A stretch of 64,000 nucleotides of DNA from assembly GCF_035594125.1 (NCBI RefSeq), contig NW_026973724.1:77501-141500 (forward strand), in the 5' to 3' direction. Made by a program: the position numbers and the translations under genes. How positions within the stretch are numbered: the first letter of the stretch is position 1; each line of letters begins with the position of its first letter. The notes under the pieces were generated by a model. The model was not told where the DNA came from. It searched no databases and saw only the letters and a list, made by a program, of their open reading frames with translations. Positions 1 through 13,439 of this stretch are shown in pieces. This DNA is from Scylla paramamosain. Lineage: Eukaryota > Arthropoda > Malacostraca > Decapoda > Portunidae.

Positions 1-1310
1 ATTTAAATTGTCTTGCAGTACCATACAGTCATTTGCATTTTCTACCATTCTCATCAGCTTAGCATCATCTGCAAATAAGTCCATATAGCTGTCTATCTCT
101 TCATTTATGTCATTCACATATATCACAAACATTATTGGTCCCAACATTGATCCCTGTGGGACACCACTAGTTACTTTCAGCTAGGATGAATTCTGGTCTT
201 GTATTACAGTTCTCATCTCTCTATCATCCAGATAATCCTTCATCCACTCCAGCAGTCTTCCTCCAATTTTTCCATATTTTTTTATATTTTTTTAATCTTC
301 CATAGCAATCTTTGGTGTGGTACTTTGTCAAAAGCCCTCTTCAAGTCTAAGTAGACACCATCACTAGTCTGTCTCTCTTGCACAATATCAACTGCCTTTG
401 ACTAAAAGGACAATAAGTTCATAAAGCATGATCTTCCCCGCCTAAATCCAAATTGACAATTTACCAAAACTTTATCTCTTTCCAAGTGTTCCATCAATCT
501 TTCCTTTATTGTTCTTTCACATTCTTTTACTACACCACTAGTAAATGACACTGGTCTATAATTTGGTGGGTTTTCTTTATTTCCCCCTTTGAATATTGGT
601 GTAATATTTGCTCTCTTCCAATCTTTTGGTACCCTTCCCTGCAACAATGATGTCACCACCATACTGTGAATTTTATCAGCCAGTTGATCTCTACATTCTT
701 TCAATATCCAGTTTGATACTCCATCTGGACCAGATGCTTTATTTATTTCAAGGTCCTCAATCATCATAAGTATTTCATATAACTGACTGGTACTGTACTT
801 AGCGTATTCCTCACCAAATTATCCCTTCCAGCATCAAACTCCCCTTCCACAGTAAATACTGATCTGTAACTTTTGCCCATAATCTCCGCCATGTCCTGTG
901 CATCCTCATAGATTTTTCCTTCATCTTTCAGTTTTGATACACCTCTCTTCTTGATCCTCCCATTAATATGTCTAAAGAACAGCTTGGGTTCATTTATTCA
1001 CTTTTCTATTATATCTCTTTGATTGTATTTTCTCTCCATTCTTATTATTTCAACATACTTGTTTCTAGCATCAATATATTCCTTCCATCTGCTCTCAGTT
1101 TTCCTTTTTTTCCATCTATTCCAACCATTTAACTTACAATTTCTAGCCTTTTTGCATTTTGTATTGAACTATTCCTTACCTTTTCTACATCTTTCTCCTC
1201 TAGGTACAAATTTCTCTACAGCAGTATTATATATCCTTATAAATTCATCCTATTTTTCCTGAACAACTTCTGCATGTTCAAAGTCTTTCCAGTCCACGAT
1301 AACAAAGTAC
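1..1310 (-). mobile_element. CR1/jockey-like non-LTR retrotransposon remnant (linker and reverse transcriptase)
   Basis: Read on the minus strand, about 1310 down to 770 encodes the lysine/arginine-rich linker between endonuclease and polymerase, including a stretch like NEPKLFFRHINGR. At 767-402 lies the fingers region (KASGPDGVSNWILKEC, VPKDWKRANITPIF, NYRPVSFTSG, CQFGFRRGRSC). Below 402 the same frame continues past a stop into VYLDLKRAFDKVPH, SGVPQGSMLGP, YVNDINEEID and the catalytic box FADDAKL. The palm residues are therefore present, but in-frame stops near 400 and 1000 make the copy inactive. The element runs off the left edge of the window, so its 3' end is unseen. The clade call rests on the palm and fingers motifs and is tentative. 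Confidence 0.85.
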
Positions 1311-1325
1311 TTTCTTAATTTTTTT

Positions 1326-1327
<2 letters not shown>

Positions 1328-1390
<63 letters not shown>

Positions 1391-1398
1391 TGTGTGTT
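1328..1398. repeat. (GT)n microsatellite
   Basis: About 34 GT units with one interruption, lying between the retrotransposon remnant and the first VWA exon. Confidence 0.97.
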
Positions 1399-1570
1399 GT
1401 AATTCCTTCTCTACGTCCATAAACCTTTTAGGTCTTGTTTTCTTTCTTCTGTCCATGAAAATAACATCAGCTGATCCAGCATTGCAACCTAACCCAACTG
1501 ATGCCCTGACCTATTGCAGCATAACCTAACCTAACCCATGCCCCAACCTAATCTCCTGTCCATGCCGCAG

Positions 1571-1784
1571 GTGAGCCAGGACGGAGGGTTCAGCTGCGAC
1601 CACGACTGGAGCATGCTGGTGTACTACAGGAGTGCCTAACGGCCCCACCTGTTGCGGGAGACCGGTGAACGCTCTGCCACTGGGATCATGAAGGATGACC
1701 TGCTCATGCTGAACCTCTTCCCAGAGGTGCCCACCAACACCTACTCCAGCAGGAATGAGATTATCTTTGTCATCGACCGCTCAG
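1571..1784 (+). pseudogene. VWA domain-containing protein 5A-like, exon a (in-frame stop)
   Basis: The exon is bounded by an acceptor (catgccgcag) and a donor (gtgagg at 1785). It reads VSQDGGFSCDHDWSMLVYYR, then a stop, then RPHLLRETGERSATGIM and LLMLNLFPEVPTN, and ends at IIFVIDRS. This matches the part of vertebrate-type VWA5A proteins that precedes the VWA domain (family knowledge: D-W-x-x-L-x-Y-Y, then L-x-x-x-P and F-x-x-D-R-S-G-S). The DxSxS metal site (MIDAS) is split across the next junction. The exon ends in phase 1, matching exon b at 2152. TAA at 1637-1639 interrupts the frame with no frameshift, so this is either an unprocessed pseudogene or a disrupted allele. Confidence 0.75.
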
Positions 1785-2151
1785 GTGAGGTGGAGGCAGG
1801 TGGGACAGCTGGACAAGGTCAATAGGACCCAAGAACTGATATGATGGGATGCTGGAAGGCTTGTCAGTGCAGGACTAAGCAGATATGATGCCTTTCATAG
1901 CTTTTTAAACAGGCTGTGAGGGAGTTACTGGGGTTTTGAAGGATGTTTCCATGTTTCCAGTAATAGTTCAACAATAACTCCTTACTGTGACTCCTAAGCA
2001 GGATGTGAGGGAAGTTACTGGGATTTTCAAGGGTCCAACTCAGCAAGGTTGTACTAAGCTAACGTAAATTAACCCCAAAATTAGTTCGACTCAGTGAGTT
2101 TGTACTGTAGTTGTGCAGTGCTAACCTAACCTAAACTGACCTCACCAACAG

Positions 2152-2278
2152 GAAGCATGCATGGGGAAAAGATAGAGAGTGCCCGGGCAACACTTCTTCT
2201 GTTCCTGAAGAGTCTGCCTCTGGGTTGCCTCTTCAACATTGTCAGCTTCGGCTCATCCTTCTCAGTGCTCTTCAAGAA
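2152..2278 (+). CDS. VWA5A-like, exon b (MIDAS and first VWA strands)
   Basis: The acceptor is ctcaccaacag and the donor is gtgagtgg. Spliced in phase 1 to exon a, it completes DRSGS and continues MHGEKIESARATLLLFLKSL, then PLGCLFNIVSFGSSFSVLFK. That is the beta-A strand, MIDAS loop, amphipathic helix and second strand of a von Willebrand A domain. It ends in phase 2, which exactly fits the exon at 8957. No lesion is visible within this exon. The gene as a whole carries stops in the exons before and after it. Confidence 0.78.
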
Positions 2279-2612
2279 GTGAGTGGTCCAGACTGGGTTA
2301 GGATAAGTGAGAGGTCATTCTTCCTCTTCCTCCTATATTTATCTTGTCTCATCTTTCTCATCTTCTATCTTTTAATTTACTTCCATTCCTCCTCCTCCTC
2401 CACCTCCTCCTCATAGCTGCAAGCGCCGGTTTGTAAAAGTCTCACTCGTGACCAAGACTCTAGGCAAGCGATTGGTCTTTGTGGCATTTTCAAGACCCAG
2501 TGTTGGAGGCATCTAACACAGCAGTATCTGATTTCCATGCATAAACTTTTCATTTGCTCAATTTATGGTCACATCTTTTCTGAAACTTCAAAAGCGCTCT
2601 GATTAATGAGTC

Positions 2613-3559
2613 ATGCCTTCTCTTCTCAGTCAATGCGAAGCCTGTCGTGGCAAGTTTGCCCCTCAGTATTTCCGGAATTCTTCTGCCTGCAGGTTGTGTC
2701 ACCTCCAGAGTAAGATAGAGAGACTCAACGAGAAATACGAGGAGAAGTGCAAGCAGTATGAGGACGTCGTGCAACAGCTTGAAGCACTAAAAGAGTTCGT
2801 TGTCTCTAATACAGGTTGCACCTCCACAGATGTTGTTCCTGCCATCCCTGACAGACCTGCCTCCTCCACTCCAGGGGCTCCTGCCCGCCCACATGCTGTG
2901 CTTGCAGAGTCGCCATTCACTTTAGTCAGTAATCGTGCCACCACCACTAATGTTAAGAAATCTTTGCCCATCTCAACACACAACAGGTACCAGATCCTAG
3001 CTGAAGAAAAGGAAGATGCACAAGAGACGAGACTGGTCGGAGACTCAATAGTCAGAGGTCAGCTCTCTGAGTTCTGTGGCAGGGCTCGTAGGACACGTAA
3101 GCGTCTATGCATGCCTGGTGGACGCTTAGACGACATCACGGCAGCATGCGACGAGGCAGCCTGCGGATCTAATAATAATACCCTCTTTATTACTCACGCA
3201 GGTACAAATGATGTCGAAAACACTAGGTCTGAAGAGCTCATGGAAAAGTTCAAGAGGATGATACAGCGCTAAATCCAATAACATTATTGTTTCAGGTATC
3301 CTCCCCCGGACCAGGGCACCGGCTGCCTTCTACAACAGAGCCTTCAGCACTAACAGCCGTCTTTGTTCTCTCTGCGCAGAGGAAGGTGTAGACTTTGTTA
3401 ATCTTTGGGACAACTTTTACAATAAACCTTCTCTGTTTCAGCCGGATGGTTTACACCTGAATGGAATTGGAGCAGCACGACTTGGCAGACTCCTTAGTAA
3501 TAAAGTTTCTATTTTCAGACCAAAAAAAGACCAGCAAGATCGTGTAGCTCCAGACTCTT
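2613..3559 (+). pseudogene. Retrotransposon ORF1: zinc-knuckle-like motif, coiled coil and SGNH esterase domain (frameshifted)
   Basis: The N-terminus carries CEAC and CRLC about 20 residues apart, a possible metal-binding finger. An acidic/basic coiled coil follows (KIERLNEKYEEKCKQYEDVV), then a Pro/Ala-rich linker. From about residue 140 it resembles an SGNH/GDSL hydrolase: block I LVGDSIVRG with the catalytic-type Ser, and HAGTNDV with the Asn-Asp block. A frameshift at about 3270 moves the frame; it resumes with NNIIVSGILPRTRAPAAFYN and ends in PDGLHLNGIG, the Asp-x-x-His block, before a stop near 3559. All triad motifs are present across the two frames. A role in nucleic-acid or lipid interaction during retrotransposition is inferred from CR1 relatives. 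Confidence 0.75.
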
Positions 3560-3587
3560 AGTAGACTCCTCGCACAACCCAACCTCC

Positions 3588-4398
3588 ATGTGCAACACTA
3601 TAAAAGCTTGCCTAATCAACGCTCGCAGCCTTAGAAATAAATTTTCAGATTTAGAAACCCTGGCAGCTGTAGAAAACTACCACATTATTGGTATTACTGA
3701 ATCTTGGCTGAACTCTGCAAACAGAGACTTTCTTGTGGAATACAACTTGCCAGGCTATGAAATGTTCAGCAGTGAAAGAAAAGACAGGATAGGAGGCGGT
3801 GTATTGCTGTATGTGAAAGCCAGTCTTCAGCCAACCATACTAAAAACTGAAAAGATTAACAATATAGATTCAGTCTTCTTGCATTTAAGAGTACGTTCTA
3901 AGAAAACTGCTATAGGTCTTATTTATAGGCCTCCGGTTCACAATGTTTCCTCTGATAAGAATTTACAAGATCAAATTACTGAAATAAGTAACACTTTTGA
4001 TAGTCATCTGTGGAGACTTCAATCTACCTGTTAACTCATGGGGAAATCCACTTAACTCTCACTCTGGTCACGACTTGTATAATAATTTATTAGAATGTTC
4101 CCTAAAGCAACACGTTCAAGGACCCACACGAGGTGACAACATATTAGATCTTGTTCTTTCAACAAACGATGACCTCAAATCTAACGTTAATATTGGTCCT
4201 GAATTTAGTACGGGTGACCACAAGATTGTCTCTTTTAACATCAGCCTTCAAGCATATAAGGACATTGTTAGCAACGAAAAAGTTTTCATTTATAAAAAAG
4301 GAGACTACGAGAGACTCAGGTCAATTCTTTCTGTCGCAGATTGGAACGCTGAACTTGGCGAAAGTAACATTGAAGAATCATGGGCGAAATTTAAGTAG
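3588..4398 (+). pseudogene. Retrotransposon ORF2 N-terminus: AP endonuclease (frameshifted)
   Basis: The frame at 3588-4034 gives INARSLRNKF (catalytic-type Asn), GITESWLN (Glu) and LIYRPP. After a frameshift near 4000 the next frame gives VICGDFNLPVN (Asp-x-Asn), then STGDHKIVSF (the terminal Asp-His pair). These are the catalytic blocks of the APE-type endonuclease of non-LTR elements, which nicks target DNA to prime reverse transcription. The two frames overlap, so a single indel explains the break. ATG at 3588 is chosen because ORF1 stops just upstream. Confidence 0.82.
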
Positions 4399-4417
4399 CT
4401 ACTTTTTATAAAATGGT

Positions 4418-5531
4418 GTGAAGACATGTATCCCTATGCGTAAAAAACGTCCATGCAAGAGAAACAAACCTAAATGGTGGACAAACAACACTGAGTCACA
4501 ACTACTGCAGAAAAATCGTGCCTACAGTAAATATTTGTTCTCTCAGAATGAGGCCGATAAACTAGAATATGACAGACTCCGACGCGAATCAAAAAAGCTC
4601 ATTAGACAGAGTAAGAAAAATCTAGAAATGTATATTGCAAGCATTGCTAAATCCAGTCCCAAAGAATTTTACGGTTACGTTCGAAATAAAAAAGTCATTA
4701 CATCTCACATTAATCAAATTACACTAGATAACGGTAATTTTGTCACCGAAGAAACTCAGATCGCGGACACACTGAATGATTATTTTGCTTCAATTTTTAC
4801 AGAGGAAAATATTCATACAATCCCCGAACCAGTCCTTATGCTCCACAACATAACCCCCTTAATTGTCTGCGTTTTTCATGAAAAAGAAATAATCAATTGA
4901 TAAAATGAAAACTGACAAAGCCCCCGGCCCAGATGGTATTGCACCACGTGTCCTGAAAGAAACTAGATTTCAAATTTGTAAGCCCCTTTCATTGCTTTTC
5001 ACCAAATCATTTAAATGCGGTAAGGTTCCCAAGGATTGGAAGTTAGCTTACGTTAAGGCGATAATTCACTTCCAAGTCCAGTTCTGGTCACCCCATTACA
5101 AGAAAGATATAGACAAGCTGGAGAGAGTCCAAAGAAGAGTTACCAAGTTGATCCCACGACTGCGGAACAAGCCTTATGAGGAGCGCTTGAGGGAACTCAA
5201 CTTGTTCAGCTTAGAGAAACGGCGAATGCGAGGAGACTTAACTGAGCTGTTTAAAATGTGTCGGGGCTTTGATAACGTAAATGTGAACAACTATATCATC
5301 ATTGACAGTTCCAACACCACTAGAAATAATGGTTACAAGATTATAGGTAAGCGTTTCAGATCAGACGAGGCTAAGTATTATTTCTTCAATAGAATTATAA
5401 GTGTCTGGAACTCTCATCCAGCATATATTGTCGATAGTAATACAATAGAAACTTTTAAACAAAGGTTGGACAATCACCTCGCAGCAATCCCTCATATAAT
5501 ATACTTTGCGTACTTTTTTTTTTTTTTTTAG
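4418..5531 (+). pseudogene. Retrotransposon ORF2 C-terminal part with the polymerase palm deleted
   Basis: 4418-4900 encodes the basic linker (PKWWTNNTESQLLQKNRAYS, SPKEFYGYVRNKK, LNDYFASIFTEE). After a stop, 4905 starts the fingers block (KTDKAPGPDGIAPRVLKE, KVPKDWKLAYVKAI). The frame then jumps straight to FWSPHYKKDIDKLERVQRR, LRELNLFSLEKRRMRGDL and ISVWNSHPAYIVDSNTIETF, the conserved C-terminal domain. The expected F-D-x-V-x-H, S-G-V-P-Q-G and F/Y-A-D-D motifs between them are absent. A deletion of several hundred bases at about 5060 fused the ends in frame. Confidence 0.82.
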
Positions 5532-5790
5532 TTACTGTAGTGAATAGTATAATTTCTCTTTCATCCTTTCCTATCACATCTTAGCCTTTCCTTCTCCCTA
5601 TGCTCTCTTGTTTTCCTTCCTTTGAACCCTAGTGTCCTCCAGCCTCTAACTCTTAGAATCTGTAGTGGTAGTGGTAGAATAGACACACAGACAGCCTCGT
5701 TAGGCCCAGTAGGGCTGTTGCTGTCTGTTCATTCCTTTGTATTCCTTTGTATTCCTCCTCCTCTTGTGCCAATAAAAAAAAAAAAAAAAA

Positions 5791-8700
5791 GCCCACTAAA
5801 ATGCCAGTCCCATAAAAGGGTCCAAAGCGGTAGTCAAAAATTGAAGGATAAGTGTCTTGAAACCTCCCTCTTGAAGGAATTCACGTCATAGGAAGGTGGA
5901 AATACAGAAGCAGGCAGGGAGTTCCAGAGTTTACCAGAGAAAGTGATGAATGATTGAGAATACTGGTTAACTCTTGCGTTAGAGAGGTGGACAGAATAGG
6001 GATGAGAGAAAGAAGAGTCTTGTGCAACGAGGCCATGGGAAGAGGGGAGGCATGCAGTTAGCAAGATCAGAAGAGCAATTAGCATGAAATTAGCGGTAGA
6101 AGACAGCTAGAGATGTAACACTGTGGCGATGAGAGAGGCTGAAGACAGTCAGTTAGAGGAGAGGAGTTGATGAGATGAAAAGCTTTTGATTCCACCCTGT
6201 CTAGAAGAGCAGTATGAGTAGAACCTCCCTCAGACATGTGAAACATACCCTATACATGGATGGATAAGGATGGTACAGAGTTAGCAGATAAGGGGGGGAG
6301 TGAGAAAAACTGGCGGAGACATCTCAGAACACCTAAATTCTTAGAAGCTGTTTTAGATAAAGATGAGATGTCAAGTTTCCGGTTCAGATTATAAGTAAAG
6401 GACAGACCGAGAATATTCAGTGTAGAAGAGGGGGACAGTTGAGTGTCACTGAAAAAGAGGGGATAGTTGTCTGGAAGGTTGTGTCGAGTTGATAGATGAA
6501 GGCATGAGTTTTTGAGACATTGAACAATACTAAGTTTGCTCTCCCCCAATCAGAAATTTTAGAGAGATCCAAAGTCATGCGCTCTGTGGCTTCCCTGCGT
6601 GAAAGGTTTACTTCCTGTAGGGAAGTAAAGTCCTCTAGGGTTGGACGTCTATGAAAAGACGTGGAATAAGTGCAGGGTGGTATCATCAGCGTAGGAGTGT
6701 TTGGTTTAGATCATTGATGATTAATAGGAAGAGAGTGGGTGACAGGACAGAACCCTGAGGAGCTGCACTGTTAATAAAATTAAAACAGTGACTGTCTACT
6801 ACAGCAGCAATAGAACAGTCAGAAAGGAAACTCGAGATGAAGCAACAGAGAGAAGGATAGAAGCCATAGGAGGGTAGTTTGGAAATCAAAGCTTTGTGCC
6901 ACACTCTATCAAAAGCTTTAGATATGCTTAATTCAACAGCAAAAGTTTCACCAAATTCTCTAAAAGAGGATGACCAAGACTCAGTAAGGAAAGCCAGAAG
7001 ATCACCAGTAGAGCGGCCTTGACGGAATCCATACTGACAATCAGATAGAAGTTGTGAAGTGATAGATGTTTAAGAATCTTCCTGTTGAGGATAGATTCAA
7101 AAACTTAAATAGGCAGGAAATTACAGCAATAGGACGGTAGTTTGAGGAATTAGAACGGTCACCCTTTTTAGGAACAGGCTGAATGTAGGCAAACTTCCAG
7201 CAAGAAGGAAAGGTAGATGTTGACAGACAGAGTTAAAAGAGTTTGACTAGGCAAGGTGCAAGCACGGAGGCACAGTTTCAGAGAACAATAGGAGGGACCC
7301 CATCAGGTCCATAAGCCTTCCGAGGGCATGAAAAACATTATTGCGAAGAATTTCAATAGGTAGCATGAAGTAGTCAGATGGTGGAGGAGAGGGAGGAACA
7401 ACCCCTGAATCGTCCAAGATAGAGTTTTTAGCAAAGGTTTGAACGAAGAGTTCAGCTTTAGACATAGATGTGATAGCACTAATGCCATCTGGTTGAAATA
7501 AAGGAAAGAAAGAAGAAGCAAAGTTATTGGAGATATTTTTAGCTAGATACCAGACATCACAAGGGGAGTTAGATCTTGAAAGTTTTTCACACTTTCTATC
7601 AATAAAGGAGTTTTTTCGCTAGTTGAAGAACAGACTTGCCATGGTTCTGAGCAGAAAAAAATAAAGTGCATGAGATTCTGGTGATGGAAGGCTTAAGTAT
7701 CTTTAGTGGGCCACCTCTCTATCCTGTATAGCACAAGAAGAAGCTGTGTTAAACCAAGCTTTGGAAGGTTTTGATCGAGAAAAAGAGTGAGGAATGTACG
7801 CCTCCATGCCAGACACTATCACCTCTGTTATGCGCTCAGCACACAAAGACGGATCTCTGACACGGAAGCAGTAGCCATTCCAAGGAAAATCAGCAAAATA
7901 CCTCCTCAGGTTCTCCCAACTAGCAGAGGCAAAATGCTAGAGGCACCTTCACTTAGGGGGATCCTGAGTAGGGACTGGAGCAATAAGACAAGATACAGAT
8001 ATGAGGTTGTGATCTGAGGAGCCCAACGGAAAAAGTCAAGAATGTTGGGCATATCTCTAAGACAGTCAGGAAGACGAGTAGGGTGTCGCACCAATTGCTC
8101 TAGGTCATGGAGGATAGCAAAGTTGAAGGCTAGTTTACCAGTATGGTCAATGAAGGGAGAGGAAAGCCAAAGCTGGTGGTGAACACTAAAGTCTCCAAGT
8201 ATGGAGATCTCTGAAAAAGGGAAGAGAGTCAGAATGTGCTCCACTTTGGAAGTTAAGTAGTCAAAGAATTTCTTATAGCCAGAGGAGTTAGGTGAGAGGT
8301 ATACAGCACAGATAAATTTAGTTTGAGAGTGACTGTAGTCGTAGCCAGATGGTGGAAATCTCTGAAGTTTCAGGAGCGTGGGCACGCGAGTAGGATAGAG
8401 AAATTAGGAGAGAGCAGAAAAAGGGTTACTGTCAGTTGCCTTAGACACCTTTGTTTCAGTGAGGAAAAGAAGATGAGGTTTAGAAGAGGAGAGGTGGTGT
8501 TCTACAGATTGAAAATTAGATCTTAGACCGTGAATATTGCAGAAGTTAATGAAGAAAAAGTTGACGGGGGTGTCAAGACACCTCATAAGAGCAGTCCGAC
8601 TTGGGGACATTTGAGGTCCCCTCCCCAAATGGGAACTCCGAGGCTGGTGTAGGAGTCGCCATGATAATTTTTAATTTTCGAGTGAAGGGTGTGTGTGTTA

Positions 8701-8870
8701 TTAGGTGCTTGTAGTTTTGTGTGGAGGAAGAGAGTTGTCTTTAAAGGGCAGGCTCTGACTGCCCCCTTGTGTTGTGAGACACAAAGAGAAATGTTTAATG
8801 AGGTCACAGCTGGGTTTAATGATAAGTTCACAGCACCCCCTGAATAGTGCTTTAGACCTCACTGGGAGTA
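5791..8870 (-). mobile_element. Jockey-like non-LTR retrotransposon, minus strand, degenerate
   Basis: It reads from about 8870 down to 5791 and lies tail to tail with the preceding element at the A run. A short 5' leader contains ATG near 8660. Endonuclease pieces follow: NFFFINFCNIHGLRSNFQSV and LLFLTETKVS at about 8550-8450, then [20 protein letters not shown] near 8200. The polymerase shows YGFYPSLCCFISSFLSD, PQGSVLSPTLFLLIINDLNQ near 6800 and a frameshifted SYADDTTL box near 6690. The C-terminus is FSGKLWNSLPASVFPPSYDV at about 5900. Frameshifts and stops throughout make it inactive. A closely related plus-strand copy lies at 61160-63770. Confidence 0.88.
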
Positions 8871-8956
8871 ATTATTATTTCAGCGGGTGCCTACTGTCTT
8901 CTGTGTGTGTGTGTGTGTGTGTGCTTACCGTAATCCTTGTGGTGTGACTGTTGCAG

Positions 8957-9101
8957 GGGGAGTCGTGTGTACTCAGAGGCAACGCTGCGTGAGGCATGCC
9001 AGCTGCAGGCCGCGATGAAAGCCGACATGGGGGGCACAGAAATCCTGGCGCCACTCAAGGACATCTATGACAAGCCACCCATACCTGGCTACTCATGACA
9101 G
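8957..9101 (+). pseudogene. VWA5A-like, exon c (stop at a conserved Arg position)
   Basis: The acceptor is gtgactgttgcag and the donor is gtggga at 9102. Spliced in phase 2 to exon b it reads KGSRVYSEATLREACQLQAA, then MKADMGGTEILAPLKDIYDK, PPIPGYS, stop, Q. GGTEI carries the MIDAS threonine, and PPIPGxxRQ is the conserved lead into the strand ending in T-D-G. TGA at 9096-9098 occupies the expected Arg, consistent with CGA to TGA by CpG decay. No downstream exon with the TDG motif was recognised in the window, so the gene is truncated here or continues beyond detectable sequence. Confidence 0.78.
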
Positions 9102-9145
9102 GTGGGAAGAGCCAACGGATTTGTTTGTTTTGTTTATTTATGGGG

Positions 9146-9870
<725 letters not shown>

Positions 9871-9879
9871 TGCCTGTGA

Positions 9880-10270
9880 AAAACAGTCATGATGTGAGAA
9901 CATAGAACACTTCTTACACAATACACAAGGACTGGTGCAGGAAGCCATCTGGCCTACATGTGGCAGTCCCTGTTTGAAGCACACCTGCCTGTTTCCACCT
10001 GTCATCCCCATCCATTCATGTGTCTAATCTCCTTTCAAAGCTCCCTAATGACTCAGCACTAACAACCTGATTCTTGAGTCCCTTCCATTCATCCACCATT
10101 CTGTTTGAGAACCAATTTCTTCCAGTCCTTTTTTAAGTATAACTTTTTTTTTTCAAGCTTGAATCCATTATCTCTTATCATCTCCATCCATACATTTATC
10201 TCATCTTTTAAAGCTCCCTAATGACTCAGCACTAGCAACCCGATTCCTGTGTCCATTCTGTCCACCCAGC
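9880..10270 (-). mobile_element. CR1 3'-end fragment(s), minus strand
   Basis: The antisense of this stretch matches the C-terminal coding end and 3' UTR of the CR1 copy at 60035-60512 (the N-W-F-x-N-R-V-V-D-E-W-N-G region and the sequence after its stop). A second, shorter repeat of the same stretch follows at about 10195-10265. Confidence 0.7.
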
Positions 10271-10446
10271 ACTGTTTGACAAGGTGCATTTAGAAGTGCT
10301 ATTCATTAGGTGCGCCATCTCTGTGTGTACTTTATTTCCGTGCACCAGTCTTGCATCTTGTTGCTCTTGTGCTGCTCAAACCACAACACTTTTGTAACGT
10401 GTCTTTTTCTCTCTCTCCTCAGATTTAAGGTACATGTCGCATTCTT

Positions 10447-12735
<2,289 letters not shown>

Positions 12736-12737
12736 AA

Positions 12738-12862
<125 letters not shown>

Positions 12863-12863
12863 G

Positions 12864-12917
12864 ATAATTATAATAATATTATTATTATTATTATACCCAT
12901 TAATACTTCTACTACTA

Positions 12918-12954
<37 letters not shown>

Positions 12955-13140
12955 AAAATAACGGATTCATATGTGAAAAATATAAAGAAAAAAGAAAAAT
13001 CATCTACCCTACCTCTAGCGAGGGTAGGGTGGTTGTAAACATAGTAGCAGTAGTGGTAGTAGCAGTAGTAGTGGTAGTAGAAGTATTAATGGGTAGTAGA
13101 AGTATTAATGGGTATGATAATAATAATATTATTATTTGAT
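12864..13140. repeat. Long imperfect inverted repeat with trinucleotide-array arms
   Basis: The left arm (about 12864-12955) runs from ATT-rich sequence through tacccattaatacttctac into a CTA array. The right arm (about 13041-13140) runs through GTA-rich sequence, then gtagaagtattaatgggta (present twice), then ATT-rich sequence, which is the reverse complement. The spacer contains a small hairpin: ACCCTACC and GGTAGGGT around a 9-base loop near 13010. Confidence 0.8.
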
Positions 13141-13149
13141 AATATATTG

Positions 13150-13438
13150 CCCCTTGCAGCTCTCACCTCCCGTGGGAGGCACAGGGAGGTGTTGCTCTCT
13201 CACCTCCCGTGGGCAGCTCCGTCACCTATTGTGTGTTTGTTAGGCCCACGTGGTGACGTGGGCTCCATCACCACGTGGTGTTGTGTGCTTGTTAGGCACA
13301 CGTGGCGATGGAGAGGATGCCCTTGAAGTTTCTTGTGAGTTCTGACTTGTGAGTTCTGAGTGGGGTTTGAACCCCGGCGTCCCTCACTCAAAACTCCAAA
13401 GTCCATCACTCTACCCACTGGGCCACGAGGACCCATAA
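13150..13438 (-). mobile_element. tRNA-derived SINE, minus strand
   Basis: On the minus strand a tRNA-like head starts near 13438. An A-box-like TGGCCCAGTGGG lies near 13420 and a perfect B box GGTTCAAACCC near 13370, with a palindromic GGGGTT/AACCCC T-arm. The body (13350-13150) contains two roughly 60-bp related repeats rich in CACGTGG and CCTCCCGTGGG. The tRNA-like head is mismatched in the acceptor stem, so it is a SINE and not a functional tRNA gene. Confidence 0.65.
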
Positions 13439-13439
13439 T

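Larger units (their letters stand above)
2500..5790 (+). mobile_element. Non-LTR retrotransposon with esterase-type ORF1 and internally deleted polymerase
   Basis: The element sits in the intron between VWA5A-like exons b and c. ORF1 (2613-3570) has a paired CxxC motif, a coiled coil and an SGNH-esterase-like domain. ORF2 (3588-5531) has an AP endonuclease broken by a frameshift, then polymerase fingers joined directly to the C-terminal domain, so the whole palm is missing. The 3' UTR ends near 5790 in a 17-base A run following gtgccaataa. An esterase domain in ORF1 is established for CR1-clade elements. The 5' limit is uncertain. The copy cannot move by itself. Confidence 0.85.

Noticed and set aside
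2417..2520. Apparent VWA5A-like exon after tcctcatag
   Set aside because: Its reading does not match the VWA domain, whereas exon b joins the exon at 8957 in phase and matches the family without it.
13360..13438. Functional tRNA gene on the minus strand
   Set aside because: Only the promoter boxes are tRNA-like; the cloverleaf does not close and a repeated body follows.
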